In this document: positions 24,991-32,714 of the stretch, in pieces
Layout: each line of letters opens with the position of its first letter
How positions within the stretch are numbered: position 1 is the stretch's first letter
Origin: Psychrobacillus sp032154225
GTDB lineage: Bacteria > Bacillota > Bacilli > Bacillales_A > Planococcaceae
Reading direction: 5' to 3'
DNA: 64,000 nucleotides
Assembly: GCF_032154225.1 (NCBI RefSeq)
Contig: NZ_JALDYF010000002.1
Location: 248,001 to 312,000 of the forward strand
Notes under the pieces: model-generated
Told to the model about the DNA's origin: nothing
Seen by the model: only the letters and a program-made list of their open reading frames with translations
The model's database searches: none
Made by a program: the position numbers and the translations under genes

Positions 24991-26265
24991 GTGACAACAC
25001 CAACAATGAATAAAATAAGTGAAATAATAGATGGCAAACGTGTTATTACGAAAAAACCCGAATTATTAGCACCTGCAGGAAGTCTTGAAAAACTAAAAAT
25101 TGCCGTTCACTATGGTGCTGACGCTGTTTTTATTGGAGGGCAAGAATTTGGGTTACGTTCAAATGCTGGCAACTTCTCGATAGAGGAAATGCGTGAAGGC
25201 GTTGAGTTTGCTAATCGTTACGGGGCAAAAATTTACGTAACGACGAATATTTTTGCACATAACGAAAATATGGATGGCTTAGAGGAATATTTGCAAGGGG
25301 TTGAATCTGCGGGTGTAACAGGTATTATTGTAGCAGATCCATTAATTATTGAAACATGCCGCTTAGCAGCACCAAAATTGGAGCTTCATCTAAGTACACA
25401 GCAATCATTATCGAACTGGAAAGCTGTTCAGTATTGGAAAGAAGAAGGACTGCACCGTGTCGTTCTTGCTCGTGAGACAAGCGGTGACGAAATTCAACTG
25501 ATGAAAGAAAAAGTGGATATTGAAATCGAAACATTTATCCACGGGGCAATGTGTATTGCATATAGCGGCAGATGTACACTTTCCAACCATATGACTGCGC
25601 GTGATTCAAACCGCGGTGGTTGCTGTCAATCTTGTCGTTGGGATTATGACCTATACGTGCAAGAAGATGGCCAAGAACAGGCTTTATTTGAAGAAGAAGA
25701 AGTGCCATTTGCAATGAGTCCAAAAGATTTGAAGTTAGTGGAATCCATTCCGAGGATGATTGAGCTTGGTATTGATTCTTTGAAAATTGAAGGACGTATG
25801 AAGTCGATTCACTATGTCGCAACGGTTGTAAGCGTCTACCGCAAAGTAATCGATGCGTATTGTGCAGATCCAGAAAACTTCCAAATGAAACAAGAATGGC
25901 TGGATGAGCTAGAGAAATGTGCAAATCGTGAAGCAGATACTGCGTTTTTTGAAGGAGAACCAAACTTTGAACAGCAAATGTATGGTGTGCATGATAAAAA
26001 ATTAGGCTTTGACTTTGTTGGGCTAGTGTTAGATTATAATGATGAAACAGAAATTGTTACATTACAGCAGCGAAATTACTTTAAGCCTGGTGAAGAAGTA
26101 GAATTTTTTGGTCCAGAAATAGAAAATATACGTTTAGTAATTGAGGAAATTACGGATGAAAAAGGACAAGTTTTGGACGCAGCAAGACATCCGCTGCAAA
26201 TTGTTCGATTTAAATGTCCTGTAAAATTATATCCAAACAATATGATGAGGAAAGGGTTGAAATAA
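24991..26265 (+). CDS. yrrO: U32-family protein, tRNA 5-hydroxyuridine synthesis partner 2 (YrrO)
   Basis: A 424-residue U32 protein with the complete signature ETFIHGAMCIAYSGRCTLSNH followed by CCQSCRW, so four cysteines could ligate a cluster. Together with YrrN it makes ho5U34 in tRNA before TrmR methylates it. A C-terminal beta domain (about 330-424) is present, which the shorter YrrN lacks. Initiation is at GTG 24991 after AAGGAAGG. The stop overlaps the udk start (TAATG). Confidence 0.92.
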   Translation: MTTPTMNKISEIIDGKRVITKKPELLAPAGSLEKLKIAVHYGADAVFIGGQEFGLRSNAGNFSIEEMREGVEFANRYGAKIYVTTNIFAHNENMDGLEEYLQGVESAGVTGIIVADPLIIETCRLAAPKLELHLSTQQSLSNWKAVQYWKEEGLHRVVLARETSGDEIQLMKEKVDIEIETFIHGAMCIAYSGRCTLSNHMTARDSNRGGCCQSCRWDYDLYVQEDGQEQALFEEEEVPFAMSPKDLKLVESIPRMIELGIDSLKIEGRMKSIHYVATVVSVYRKVIDAYCADPENFQMKQEWLDELEKCANREADTAFFEGEPNFEQQMYGVHDKKLGFDFVGLVLDYNDETEIVTLQQRNYFKPGEEVEFFGPEIENIRLVIEEITDEKGQVLDAARHPLQIVRFKCPVKLYPNNMMRKGLK

Positions 26266-26903
26266 TGTCAAATAGAACTCCTCTTATTATTGGAATTACT
26301 GGCGGTTCAGGATCTGGTAAAACAAGCGTTACAAATGCGATTAGTGACGTATTTAAAGATCATTCAGTAGTCGTTATTGAACAAGATTATTATTACAAAG
26401 ACCAAAGCCATTTGCAGTTCAAAGAAAGATTAAATACGAATTATGATCACCCGTTTGCTTTCGATAATGATTTATTAATTGAACATCTTCAGGATCTATT
26501 AAATAAAAAATCAGTTCAAAAACCAGTATATGATTATGCTGAGCATACACGGGCAAAAGAAACGGTTACAATTGAGCCTAAAGATGTCATTATTCTAGAA
26601 GGTATTTTAGTTTTAGAAGATAAACGCCTTCGAGATTTAATGGATATAAAGTTATTTGTCGATACAGATGGAGATATACGTATTATTCGACGAATTTTGC
26701 GCGATATTCAGCAAAGAGGCCGCACGATAGATTCTGTTGTGGAACAATATTTAAGTGTCGTTCGACCAATGCACAATCAATTTATCGAGCCGACGAAAAA
26801 ATATGCTGATATTATTATCCCTGAAGGTGGACAAAATGAAGTTGCAATTGATTTAATGGTTACGAAAATAAAAACTATTCTTGAAACAGATGCTATAGTG
26901 TAA
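26265..26903 (+). CDS. udk: Uridine kinase
   Basis: Phosphorylates uridine and cytidine with ATP or GTP in pyrimidine salvage. The 212-residue protein has Walker A GITGGSGSGKTS at the N-terminus, then IEQDYYYKDQS, the FDNDLL uridine-site segment, and a lid region RILRDIQQRGRTIDSV. The ATG at 26265 overlaps the yrrO stop and has AAAGGG upstream. A start at 26214 would overlap yrrO by 52 bases and has no support. Confidence 0.95.
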   Translation: MSNRTPLIIGITGGSGSGKTSVTNAISDVFKDHSVVVIEQDYYYKDQSHLQFKERLNTNYDHPFAFDNDLLIEHLQDLLNKKSVQKPVYDYAEHTRAKETVTIEPKDVIILEGILVLEDKRLRDLMDIKLFVDTDGDIRIIRRILRDIQQRGRTIDSVVEQYLSVVRPMHNQFIEPTKKYADIIIPEGGQNEVAIDLMVTKIKTILETDAIV

Positions 26904-26918
26904 TATGATAATTGTGGA

Positions 26919-26948
26919 TTGACAATTATTTCATGAAATTCATATCAT
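26919..26948 (+). promoter_or_regulatory. Probable sigma-A promoter of greA
   Basis: TTGACA (26919-26924), an 18-base spacer and TATCAT (26943-26948), about 65 bp before the greA start. Confidence 0.55.
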
Positions 26949-27015
26949 TTTAAATTCGAGCATATGAATGGTACATGAGTATGTTTTAAGTGTGTATTTA
27001 AAGGAGTGTATGGGA

Positions 27016-27489
27016 GTGTCAACAGAGAAAAAATATCCAATGACCGTTGCTGGTAAACAAAAGATACAAGACGAATTAACACAATTAATCACGGTAAAGC
27101 GTAAAGAAGTGGTAGAGCGTATTAAAATTGCAAGAAGTTTCGGCGATTTATCAGAGAACTCTGAGTATGATTCTGCTAAAGAAGATCAAGCGTTTGTAGA
27201 AGGTAGAATTTCAACTTTAGAGTCAATGATTAGAAATGCTGTAATTATTGAAGAAGAGGAAAATAACGATGTAGTTTCATTAGGAAAAACAGTTACTTTT
27301 GTTGAAGTTCCTGGTGGAGACGAAGAAACTTATACAATTGTAGGTTCAGCAGAAGCAGATCCAATTGAAGGTCTAATTTCAAATGATTCTCCAATTGCAA
27401 AAGGTTTACTTGGTAAAACAACTGGGGATAAAGTGAAAATTACTACTCCAGGTGGAGAAATGGATGTAAAAATCGTAAAAATTTCTTAA
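27016..27489 (+). CDS. greA: Transcription elongation factor GreA
   Basis: Binds the RNA polymerase secondary channel and stimulates cleavage of backtracked RNA. The 157-residue protein has the N-terminal coiled coil with its tip acidic residues (GDLSENSEYDSAKEDQ) and the C-terminal FKBP-like domain ending PGGEMDVKIVKIS. The GTG at 27016 lies nine bases after AAGGAG and aligns with the B. subtilis start; ATG 27010 is too close to that site, and ATG 26968 lies before it. Confidence 0.95.
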   Translation: MSTEKKYPMTVAGKQKIQDELTQLITVKRKEVVERIKIARSFGDLSENSEYDSAKEDQAFVEGRISTLESMIRNAVIIEEEENNDVVSLGKTVTFVEVPGGDEETYTIVGSAEADPIEGLISNDSPIAKGLLGKTTGDKVKITTPGGEMDVKIVKIS

Positions 27490-27509
27490 TAATGAAAGCG
27501 TTTTTCAAC

Positions 27510-27544
27510 AAAGGGGTAAACATTTAATTGTTTATCCCTTTTTT
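27510..27544 (+). terminator. Terminator of greA
   Basis: AGGGGTAAACA (27512-27522) pairs with TGTTTATCCCTT (27529-27540), followed by TTTTTT. Confidence 0.85.
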
Positions 27545-27599
27545 GGAAGGCAAAATGTGTCATGAATACTGAGCTTAAGTTACGTAAAGAAGGGAAGGG

Positions 27600-27735
27600 A
27601 GTAGGAATCGATGGAGTGGATTTCGTTACAAGAGGACGCTTTCGGTGGGGTGGTCGGTGGGCCTCCTCGTTTCACTGCGGAGTCTCACTTGTCCGCTAAT
27701 CCCACTCGAGTTGCCTCTTTTCACTACATCCTTCC
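27600..27735 (+). repeat. Palindromic repeat family B, copy 1 (B1), diverged
   Basis: A G+C-rich segment in AT-rich intergenic DNA, bounded by AGTGGA at the left and TTCACT at the right. Inner arms are AAGAGG/CCTCTT and TCGGTGGG/CCCACTCGA. Copy B2 (44566-44702) has AAGCGG/CCGCTT and TCGGCGGG/CCCGCCCGA at the same places, so both arms changed together. The middle is poorly conserved between copies. Confidence 0.65.
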
Positions 27736-27913
27736 TGCTTATGGGAGTACATTCATGTTCTTTCTACTTAACTTCTTTCACGTAAGGGGAAGAGAAAAAG
27801 TCCATGGACACTTCTAGTTAGAAATAGACCGACAATTTTCGTGTGAAGTAAATTTGTTATCTATTTCTCTTCTTTATGTTCAAATGAAGAAGTGTCTCTT
27901 TCTAAAAACCTAC
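27736..27913. other. Spacer between repeat B1 and repeat A2
   Basis: 178 bp of AT-rich sequence joining the two repeats in the 773-bp gap between greA and yrrS. I find no gene, promoter or terminator that stands out, and no clear similarity to the corresponding spacer at 44703-44871. Confidence 0.5.
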
Positions 27914-28151
27914 AAAGTGCCGCCAAAATTGTATCTTTGGCGGCCTGCAAAGTAAATAGAATCGACTTGCTTCTCCTATTACCAAAAATATTTAACCACT
28001 TGGCACGGGAGTTTCTGGTGAGTGGAAGGCGAACATTTGCCATACGAAGACCGACTAAAAAACTTGTTGTAAGTGGCGTAACCAATTATAACAAGTTAAA
28101 CTTTTCCGTTCATCGTATAGCCTAATGTGAAGCCTGAAGCGAGCCTGAAAC
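27914..28151 (+). repeat. Palindromic repeat family A, copy 2 (A2), extended form
   Basis: The left part carries a perfect 9-bp hairpin, GCCGCCAAA with TTTGGCGGC (about 27919-27944), and about 55 bp that is also present in copy A3. The core (27999-28151) folds like A1 and A3: an inner stem AACTTGTTGTAA/TTATAACAAGTT with G.U pairs, plus TGG/CCA, and an outer stem with one mismatch (TACGAAG against CATCGTA). The termini AGTTTC/GAAACT pair. Confidence 0.8.
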
Positions 28152-28262
28152 TGTAGTGGTAAATAGGTTTTTTTGACGAAATGAGAAACAAAATGATCTG
28201 CTTATTCGTCTATACATGATAGACCGATTTATTTTCATTCGGATATATAAAGGAGGAATATG

Positions 28263-28967
28263 ATGCCTAATAACGATAATAGAAGAATAAATTCAAGATT
28301 AAACCATCCAAAAAGAAAGAAAAAAAAGAACATGATTTTAAATGCATTAATCGCAGTTGTGTTGCTTTTAATCATTATAGTAGTTGTCAATATTGTAGTA
28401 GATAAAGAGCCCGAGACGTCACAAGTTGATGATAGTACATCTGCAAGTGAAGAAGCCGATGCAGATACTTCAACAAATGACGACGAAGAAGATGAAGTAG
28501 AAGAAGATAGTACAGAAACTGAGAATGATACGAGTGAAGAAAATACAGATTCGACGATTCAAACTCCTTCACAAGAAGAAAACAATGAATCGGAATCTTC
28601 AGAAACTGGAGAAAAAGAGGTTGTAGTGTCTGAGCCTTCAGAAGACCCAGTAGTAGAGGATGTCGTTGTGGACCCATCCTGGGCTCCTATAGGGACGTCT
28701 CAGTCAGGAGAGCATGTTTCTAGCTATGATGCTAAATCTGTGGACTACAAAGAGAAGGTACAAGCATTATCCTATGGTTCTGGTTTAGACTCATCTAATA
28801 TGTTTGTGAAACGTTTAGGCAATGGCGGAAGCCCTCAAAAGTCAATTGGTACAGTCACTTCTAAAGATGGTAAAGAAATTTATCGCATCTATTTAGAGTG
28901 GGTAGACGGTGAAGGTTGGAAGCCAACGAAAAAAGAGAAATTAACAACAATAGAAGACGCCCCTTGA
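28263..28967 (+). CDS. yrrS: YrrS family membrane protein (DUF1510)
   Basis: A 234-residue single-pass membrane protein. A basic cytoplasmic N-terminus (HPKRKKKKN) precedes one TM helix at about 24-46. A long acidic, Ser/Thr/Glu-rich extracellular stretch (about 50-140) follows, then a conserved C-terminal domain (about 145-234, WAPIGTSQSGEHVSSYD...GWKPTKKE) of DUF1510. Function is unknown. Two ATGs stand in tandem at 28260 and 28263; the second has the better distance (six bases) from AGGAGG. The terminator overlaps the last codons. Confidence 0.85.
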   Translation: MPNNDNRRINSRLNHPKRKKKKNMILNALIAVVLLLIIIVVVNIVVDKEPETSQVDDSTSASEEADADTSTNDDEEDEVEEDSTETENDTSEENTDSTIQTPSQEENNESESSETGEKEVVVSEPSEDPVVEDVVVDPSWAPIGTSQSGEHVSSYDAKSVDYKEKVQALSYGSGLDSSNMFVKRLGNGGSPQKSIGTVTSKDGKEIYRIYLEWVDGEGWKPTKKEKLTTIEDAP

Positions 28968-28985
28968 CTTTAAGGGCGTCTTTGT
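28956..28985 (+). terminator. Terminator overlapping the yrrS stop codon
   Basis: GACGCCC (28956-28962) pairs with GGGCGTC (28974-28980), flanked by TTTGTCTT. The stop codon TGA lies in the loop. Confidence 0.65.
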
Positions 28986-29027
28986 CTTATTTTTAAAGTA
29001 GTGTTTTAAAGAGAGGCGGAATAAATA

Positions 29028-29720
29028 ATGAAAATTGCAGTAATTGGTGCGATGGAGCAAGAAGTAGAATTATTAAGAAATGAAATAGAGAATGCACAAA
29101 CGAACATAATAGCAAATAGTGAATACACAGCGGGTACATATAAAAATCATGAAGTGATTTTATTGAAAAGTGGGATTGGGAAAGTAAATGCGGCTATGTC
29201 TACTACTATTTTACTAAATGAATATAAGCCGGATTACGTGATTAACACTGGTTCAGCTGGTGGATATGATCCTTCATTAGAAGTTGGGGCAATCGTTATT
29301 TCGGATGAAGTAAGATACCATGACGTGGATGTAACAGCTTTTGGTTATGAAATCGGACAAGTTCCACAGTTACCAGCTGCTTTTAAATCGGATGCACATT
29401 TGATGAAGATTGCAGAAGAAGCGGTAAATGAAATTGGAGAGCATCAAGCGGCAACTGGCCTAATCGCTACGGGAGATATTTTCATGAACAATCCTGAAAA
29501 AGTGGAAGAGGTGCGTAATCATTTCCCACAAATGAAGGCTTGTGAAATGGAAGCGGCAGCAGTAGCGCAAGTTTGTCACCAATTTGAAGTACCTTTTGTA
29601 GTCATTCGTGCGCTATCGGATATTGCTGGCAAAGAATCATCTATTAGCTTTGATGAGTTTTTACCGACTGCAGCAAAACATTCGACAGAAATAGTGCTAC
29701 GTGTAATCGAAAAGCTATAA
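29028..29720 (+). CDS. mtnN: 5'-methylthioadenosine/S-adenosylhomocysteine nucleosidase
   Basis: Hydrolyses MTA and SAH to adenine plus the thio-ribose, recycling methionine and relieving methyltransferase inhibition. The 230-residue enzyme shows the family start KIAVIGAMEQEVELL, the active-site Glu regions (NTGSAGGYDPSLEVG) and CEMEAAAVAQVC with the ribose-binding ME motif. The catalytic Asp is in RALSDIAGKES. It stands alone here with yrrS upstream; the yrrT-mccAB cysteine genes that accompany it in B. subtilis are absent. Confidence 0.95.
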   Translation: MKIAVIGAMEQEVELLRNEIENAQTNIIANSEYTAGTYKNHEVILLKSGIGKVNAAMSTTILLNEYKPDYVINTGSAGGYDPSLEVGAIVISDEVRYHDVDVTAFGYEIGQVPQLPAAFKSDAHLMKIAEEAVNEIGEHQAATGLIATGDIFMNNPEKVEEVRNHFPQMKACEMEAAAVAQVCHQFEVPFVVIRALSDIAGKESSISFDEFLPTAAKHSTEIVLRVIEKL

Positions 29721-29796
29721 CTTAATCTAGTGAATATTTTGTCATCAATTTGACAAACATCACATTATTATTTTCACTAGTTTGTTTGTATCATAT

Positions 29797-29805
29797 GCTA
29801 TGATA
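29797..29805 (+). promoter_or_regulatory. Extended -10 element before the 26-codon microORF
   Basis: TGCTATGAT at 29797-29805 is an extended -10 sequence (TG, one base, TATGAT). The matching -35 region is poor; a TTGACA at 29751 is too far upstream. Transcription would start near 29812, ahead of the microORF. Confidence 0.4.
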
Positions 29806-29847
29806 AAGGTATCAATAAGCTTTCATTCTGTTACAGGAGGAGATAGT

Positions 29848-29928
29848 ATGGTTTTTATCATGGCGATGACTATTTTAATTACTGCGACATTAGCACTTAT
29901 TATTACAGCAGAGACAAGTGAAGATTAA
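29848..29928 (+). CDS. 26-residue hydrophobic microprotein
   Basis: The frame from ATG 29848 to TAA 29928 encodes a mostly hydrophobic peptide (FIMAMTILITATLALIITAE) with an acidic tail, which is enough for one membrane helix. It has a strong AGGAGGAG five to seven bases upstream, an extended -10 promoter and a hairpin terminator just after the stop (29940-29975), so it looks like a complete tiny gene. I know no family for it. It converges on sigK. Confidence 0.55.
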   Translation: MVFIMAMTILITATLALIITAETSED

Positions 29929-29934
29929 TATCCT

Positions 29935-30678
29935 CTAAGCTCTTTTGGTGTTTGAGACATCAAAAGAGTTTTTTTCATGAATATACGATTGATACAGCTT
30001 TACTAGCGCGCGCTTTTCAATTCTAGACACATAGCTTCTAGAAATTTTTAACTGCTTCGATATTTCTTTTTGTGTCATTGGTAAATGTCCAAGTAAGCCA
30101 TATCGACGAATGACTATTTCGAGTTCTCGTGTTTCTAAGTTAGATAAATGTTTGTATAGTCTATTCATATCTTCTTGATCGACAAGCTTGTCATCCGTAC
30201 TTTTATCGAATGCTTGAAGTAAATCAGTTATTTCGAGCGAATGACCATCTTTGTCCATGCCAATTGGTTCATGTAGCGAAACGTCTTTTTGCACTTTCTT
30301 TAAAGATCGTAAATACATAAGTATTTCGTTTTCAATACATCTTGCTGCGTACGTTGCAAGCTTCGTTTTTTTCGTCGGTGTATAACTATTTACAGCTTTC
30401 ATGAGACCGATTGTACCTATGGAAATATAATCGTCTAAAAGCTCGTGCTTTGGATGGAATTTTTTTACGACATGTGCAACTAACCTCATATTCCGTTCAA
30501 TGAGTTCATCCCTTGCTTGCAAATCACCTTCGAGAAATCGATCAATCATTACTTTTTCTTCCTCAGGCGTAAAAGGTTGATGGAATGCCTGACCTTTTAA
30601 GTAACCAAGAACAAGAGGAACATCCATAACGAAGCTTATAAAGGCGGTTAGTAGACCAGAGATTATAGTCACCTCCAT
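29935..30678 (-). CDS. sigK: Sporulation sigma factor SigK, undivided gene
   Basis: The late mother-cell sigma factor, made as an inactive membrane-bound pro-protein. The protein has a hydrophobic pro-sequence of about 20 residues before GYLKGQAFHQPF and then sigma region 2 (SIGTIGLMKA...TYAARCIENEI). Region 4 with HTH is MTQKEISKQLKISRSYVSRIEKRAL. The gene is in one piece; B. subtilis instead splits it with the skin element. The annotated ATG at 30678 overlaps the Shine-Dalgarno (GGAGGTGA). Alignment of the pro-sequence points to initiation four codons later, at an ATA near 30666. An upstream CATACACTA (30692-30700) resembles sigma-E/sigma-K -10 sequences. Confidence 0.93.
   Translation of the reverse strand: MEVTIISGLLTAFISFVMDVPLVLGYLKGQAFHQPFTPEEEKVMIDRFLEGDLQARDELIERNMRLVAHVVKKFHPKHELLDDYISIGTIGLMKAVNSYTPTKKTKLATYAARCIENEILMYLRSLKKVQKDVSLHEPIGMDKDGHSLEITDLLQAFDKSTDDKLVDQEDMNRLYKHLSNLETRELEIVIRRYGLLGHLPMTQKEISKQLKISRSYVSRIEKRALVKLYQSYIHEKNSFDVSNTKRA
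29940..29975 (+). terminator. Terminator of the microORF, inside the sigK 3' end
   Basis: CTCTTTTG (29940-29947) pairs with CAAAAGAG (29961-29968), followed by seven T. It lies within the last codons of the convergent sigK gene. Confidence 0.7.
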
Positions 30679-30691
30679 CTAGTTATAAACT

Positions 30692-30714
30692 TAGTGTATG
30701 TCGAAATATGGGGA
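30692..30714 (-). promoter_or_regulatory. Sigma-E/sigma-K-type promoter of sigK
   Basis: On the minus strand CATACACTA (30700 to 30692) fits the sigma-E -10 (CATACAAT-like) and the sigma-K -10 (CATAnnnTA). A TCATACA about 14 bases further upstream could be the -35. The predicted start, near 30685, leaves only a few bases before ATG 30678, which argues that translation begins downstream of that ATG. Confidence 0.5.
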
Positions 30715-30718
30715 TGTA

Positions 30719-30748
30719 TGAAAAAAACGACTGCAATTAGCAGTCGTT
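30719..30748 (-). terminator. Terminator of pssA
   Basis: On the minus strand AACGACTGC pairs with GCAGTCGTT (arms 30740-30748 and 30726-30734) and is followed by seven T. The pssA stop codon overlaps the stem. Confidence 0.8.
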
Positions 30749-31286
30749 AAACTTTTCTTAATGTGAATGTACTGATCATGAGTATTGCGAGTATGATTGT
30801 TAAAAACATGTACGATACAGAGGGGATAAAGTCTACTGCAAAGTAAGATAGCGTTAAAATGACGCCTGCACCAGTAATCGGAAGTCCTGTAAAAAATCCA
30901 TCGGGTTCAGATATATTAAACCTTGCTAATCGGAATGCTCCACATGCAATATAGATAACTGTAATAATCATACCTGCTACACTAAATTCTTGTAAAACCA
31001 TTGCATAAATTAATAGTGCAGGTGCGACTCCGAAAGACACTACATCGCTCATTGAATCGAGCTGCTTACCTAATTCTGATTCTTGGTTATACTTTCTAGC
31101 AACCATTCCATCAAAACGATCGAGTAACCCAGCTATAAATATAAATAACACAGAGTATGTGTAATTATCGTTCATTGTTGCCATTATCGCTGCACCACCA
31201 AAAGCAAGATTTGCAATCGTAATCATATTAGCAACATGTGATTTCAATTTTTTTACGGTGTTGTACATTATGGTTTGTAAATACAT
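30747..31286 (-). CDS. pssA: CDP-diacylglycerol-serine O-phosphatidyltransferase
   Basis: Makes phosphatidylserine from CDP-diacylglycerol and serine, the first step to phosphatidylethanolamine. The 179-residue integral membrane protein carries the CDP-alcohol phosphatidyltransferase motif DGMVAR...G..LDSMSD (about residues 57-79) and several TM helices. The start at 31286 follows AAAGGAG; an ATG at 31322 lies upstream of that site. It is divergent from psd, which catalyses the next step, so the two share an 86-bp regulatory gap. Confidence 0.94.
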   Translation of the reverse strand: MYLQTIMYNTVKKLKSHVANMITIANLAFGGAAIMATMNDNYTYSVLFIFIAGLLDRFDGMVARKYNQESELGKQLDSMSDVVSFGVAPALLIYAMVLQEFSVAGMIITVIYIACGAFRLARFNISEPDGFFTGLPITGAGVILTLSYFAVDFIPSVSYMFLTIILAILMISTFTLRKV

Positions 31287-31372
31287 TGTAATCACTCCTT
31301 TACAATTAATATATTTGTTCATTATACTTCGAGTAAGCTAAAAATGTAAGAGATTTTTAAAAGGAGCAAAAT

Positions 31373-32155
31373 ATGAGAGAGAAATTATATCAATCTTTAA
31401 TCGAATTAACGAACGGAAAATGGAGTTCAACTGCTATTAAAGGATTTGCTCAATCGAAGGTTAGTAAAAAAATTATTCCGCGTTATATTAAGTATTTTAA
31501 TATAACAACTGAGGATATACCAAAGGAAGTAGAAGACTTCTCCACATTGCATGAATTTTTTGTTCGTCATGTGAATGAACATACTAGACCAGTAGATTGT
31601 GCGGAAAAAGGAATTATTAGTCCAGTTGATGCGACGGTAGAAACATTTGGTCAAATAACAGATGACGGGGTATTTTTCGTGAAAGGGAAGCCTTATACGT
31701 TACAAAATATGCTTGGATCTGATCAATTGGCTAAACAATATGTAAATGGCAACTATATTATTCTATACTTAAGCCCGGCAGAATATCACCGAATTCATGC
31801 TCCAGTAGATGGAAAAGTTGTGAAGCAGTATGCTTTAGGGAAGAAATCGTATCCTGTGAACAAATTAGGACTTCAATACGGGAAAAATACGATTAGTGGA
31901 AATTACCGACTGCTTACTGAATTGCAAATGCCAAATGGGAAAAATTGCTTTCATGTAAAAGTAGGAGCGATGTTTGTTAATTCAATTGAGTTAACAAACA
32001 CATCTACAGATTGGAAAAAAGGCGAAGAAGTAGGCTATTTTTCTTTTGGATCGACTGTAGTGATGTTATTTACAGAAGATAGTATGGAATTTACGCCGAC
32101 AATCCAAGAAGGCAATTTTCTGCGAATGGGTGAGTTAGTAGCAAATATGCTATAA
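31373..32155 (+). CDS. psd: Phosphatidylserine decarboxylase
   Basis: Decarboxylates phosphatidylserine to phosphatidylethanolamine. The 260-residue proenzyme self-cleaves to create a pyruvoyl group; the cleavage-site serine is S227 in the FGST motif (225-228) and the histidine motif is YHRIHAP. Length is normal for the short Psd type. It is divergent from pssA, giving a complete two-step PE route at one locus. AAGGAG lies before the ATG. Confidence 0.95.
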   Translation: MREKLYQSLIELTNGKWSSTAIKGFAQSKVSKKIIPRYIKYFNITTEDIPKEVEDFSTLHEFFVRHVNEHTRPVDCAEKGIISPVDATVETFGQITDDGVFFVKGKPYTLQNMLGSDQLAKQYVNGNYIILYLSPAEYHRIHAPVDGKVVKQYALGKKSYPVNKLGLQYGKNTISGNYRLLTELQMPNGKNCFHVKVGAMFVNSIELTNTSTDWKKGEEVGYFSFGSTVVMLFTEDSMEFTPTIQEGNFLRMGELVANML

Positions 32156-32192
32156 TCGTAAAAGAAAAAGCATTGAATTGGAGTGTTAGTCG

Positions 32193-32714
32193 TTGTATTC
32201 ATATTTCATACCAAGTGAATTTGTAAGAAGTGTTTTTCATATAACTCCTGAAACGCTAAAGAACAAAGGAGTAAAAGGCATCATTACAGATTTAGATAAC
32301 ACATTAGTGGAATGGGATCGCCCAGAAGCGACACCAAAACTAATCGAATGGTTTGCAGCAATGAAAGAAGCAGGCATTCAAATAACAATCGTTTCAAATA
32401 ACAATGAAATGCGTGTACAAGCATTTGCAGAACCACTAGGCATTCCCTTTATTTCTAGGGCAAAAAAACCACTCGGAAAAGCTTTCAGTCAGGCAAGGAA
32501 AGAAATGTCTTTCCGAAAAGAGGAAGTAGTAGTTATTGGCGATCAGCTTTTAACAGATGTACTTGGTGGAAATATACAAAAGCTCCATACAATATTAGTT
32601 ATTCCTGTAGCTAAATCAGATGGATTTGTAACAAAGTTTAATCGGATGGTAGAGCGAAGAATATTCCGCTATTTAGATAAAAAAGGTCAAGTGACATGGG
32701 AGGAAGAAGATTGA
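32193..32714 (+). CDS. yqeG: YqeG family HAD-superfamily phosphatase
   Basis: A 173-residue HAD IIIA phosphatase, a homologue of mitochondrial GEP4-type phosphatidylglycerophosphate phosphatases. Motif I is GIITDLDNTLVEW, motif II is VSNN and motif III/IV is VVIGDQLLTDVLGG. The substrate in bacteria is not settled; phosphatidylglycerophosphate is plausible given the neighbouring phospholipid genes. Initiation is at TTG 32193 with TTGGAG upstream. It heads the conserved yqeG-yqeM operon. Confidence 0.92.
   Translation: MYSYFIPSEFVRSVFHITPETLKNKGVKGIITDLDNTLVEWDRPEATPKLIEWFAAMKEAGIQITIVSNNNEMRVQAFAEPLGIPFISRAKKPLGKAFSQARKEMSFRKEEVVVIGDQLLTDVLGGNIQKLHTILVIPVAKSDGFVTKFNRMVERRIFRYLDKKGQVTWEEED

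Noticed and set aside
28209..28225. GTCTATACATGATAGAC palindrome upstream of yrrS
   Set aside because: A short AT-rich palindrome of this size is expected by chance; no known regulator site matches and there is no second copy.
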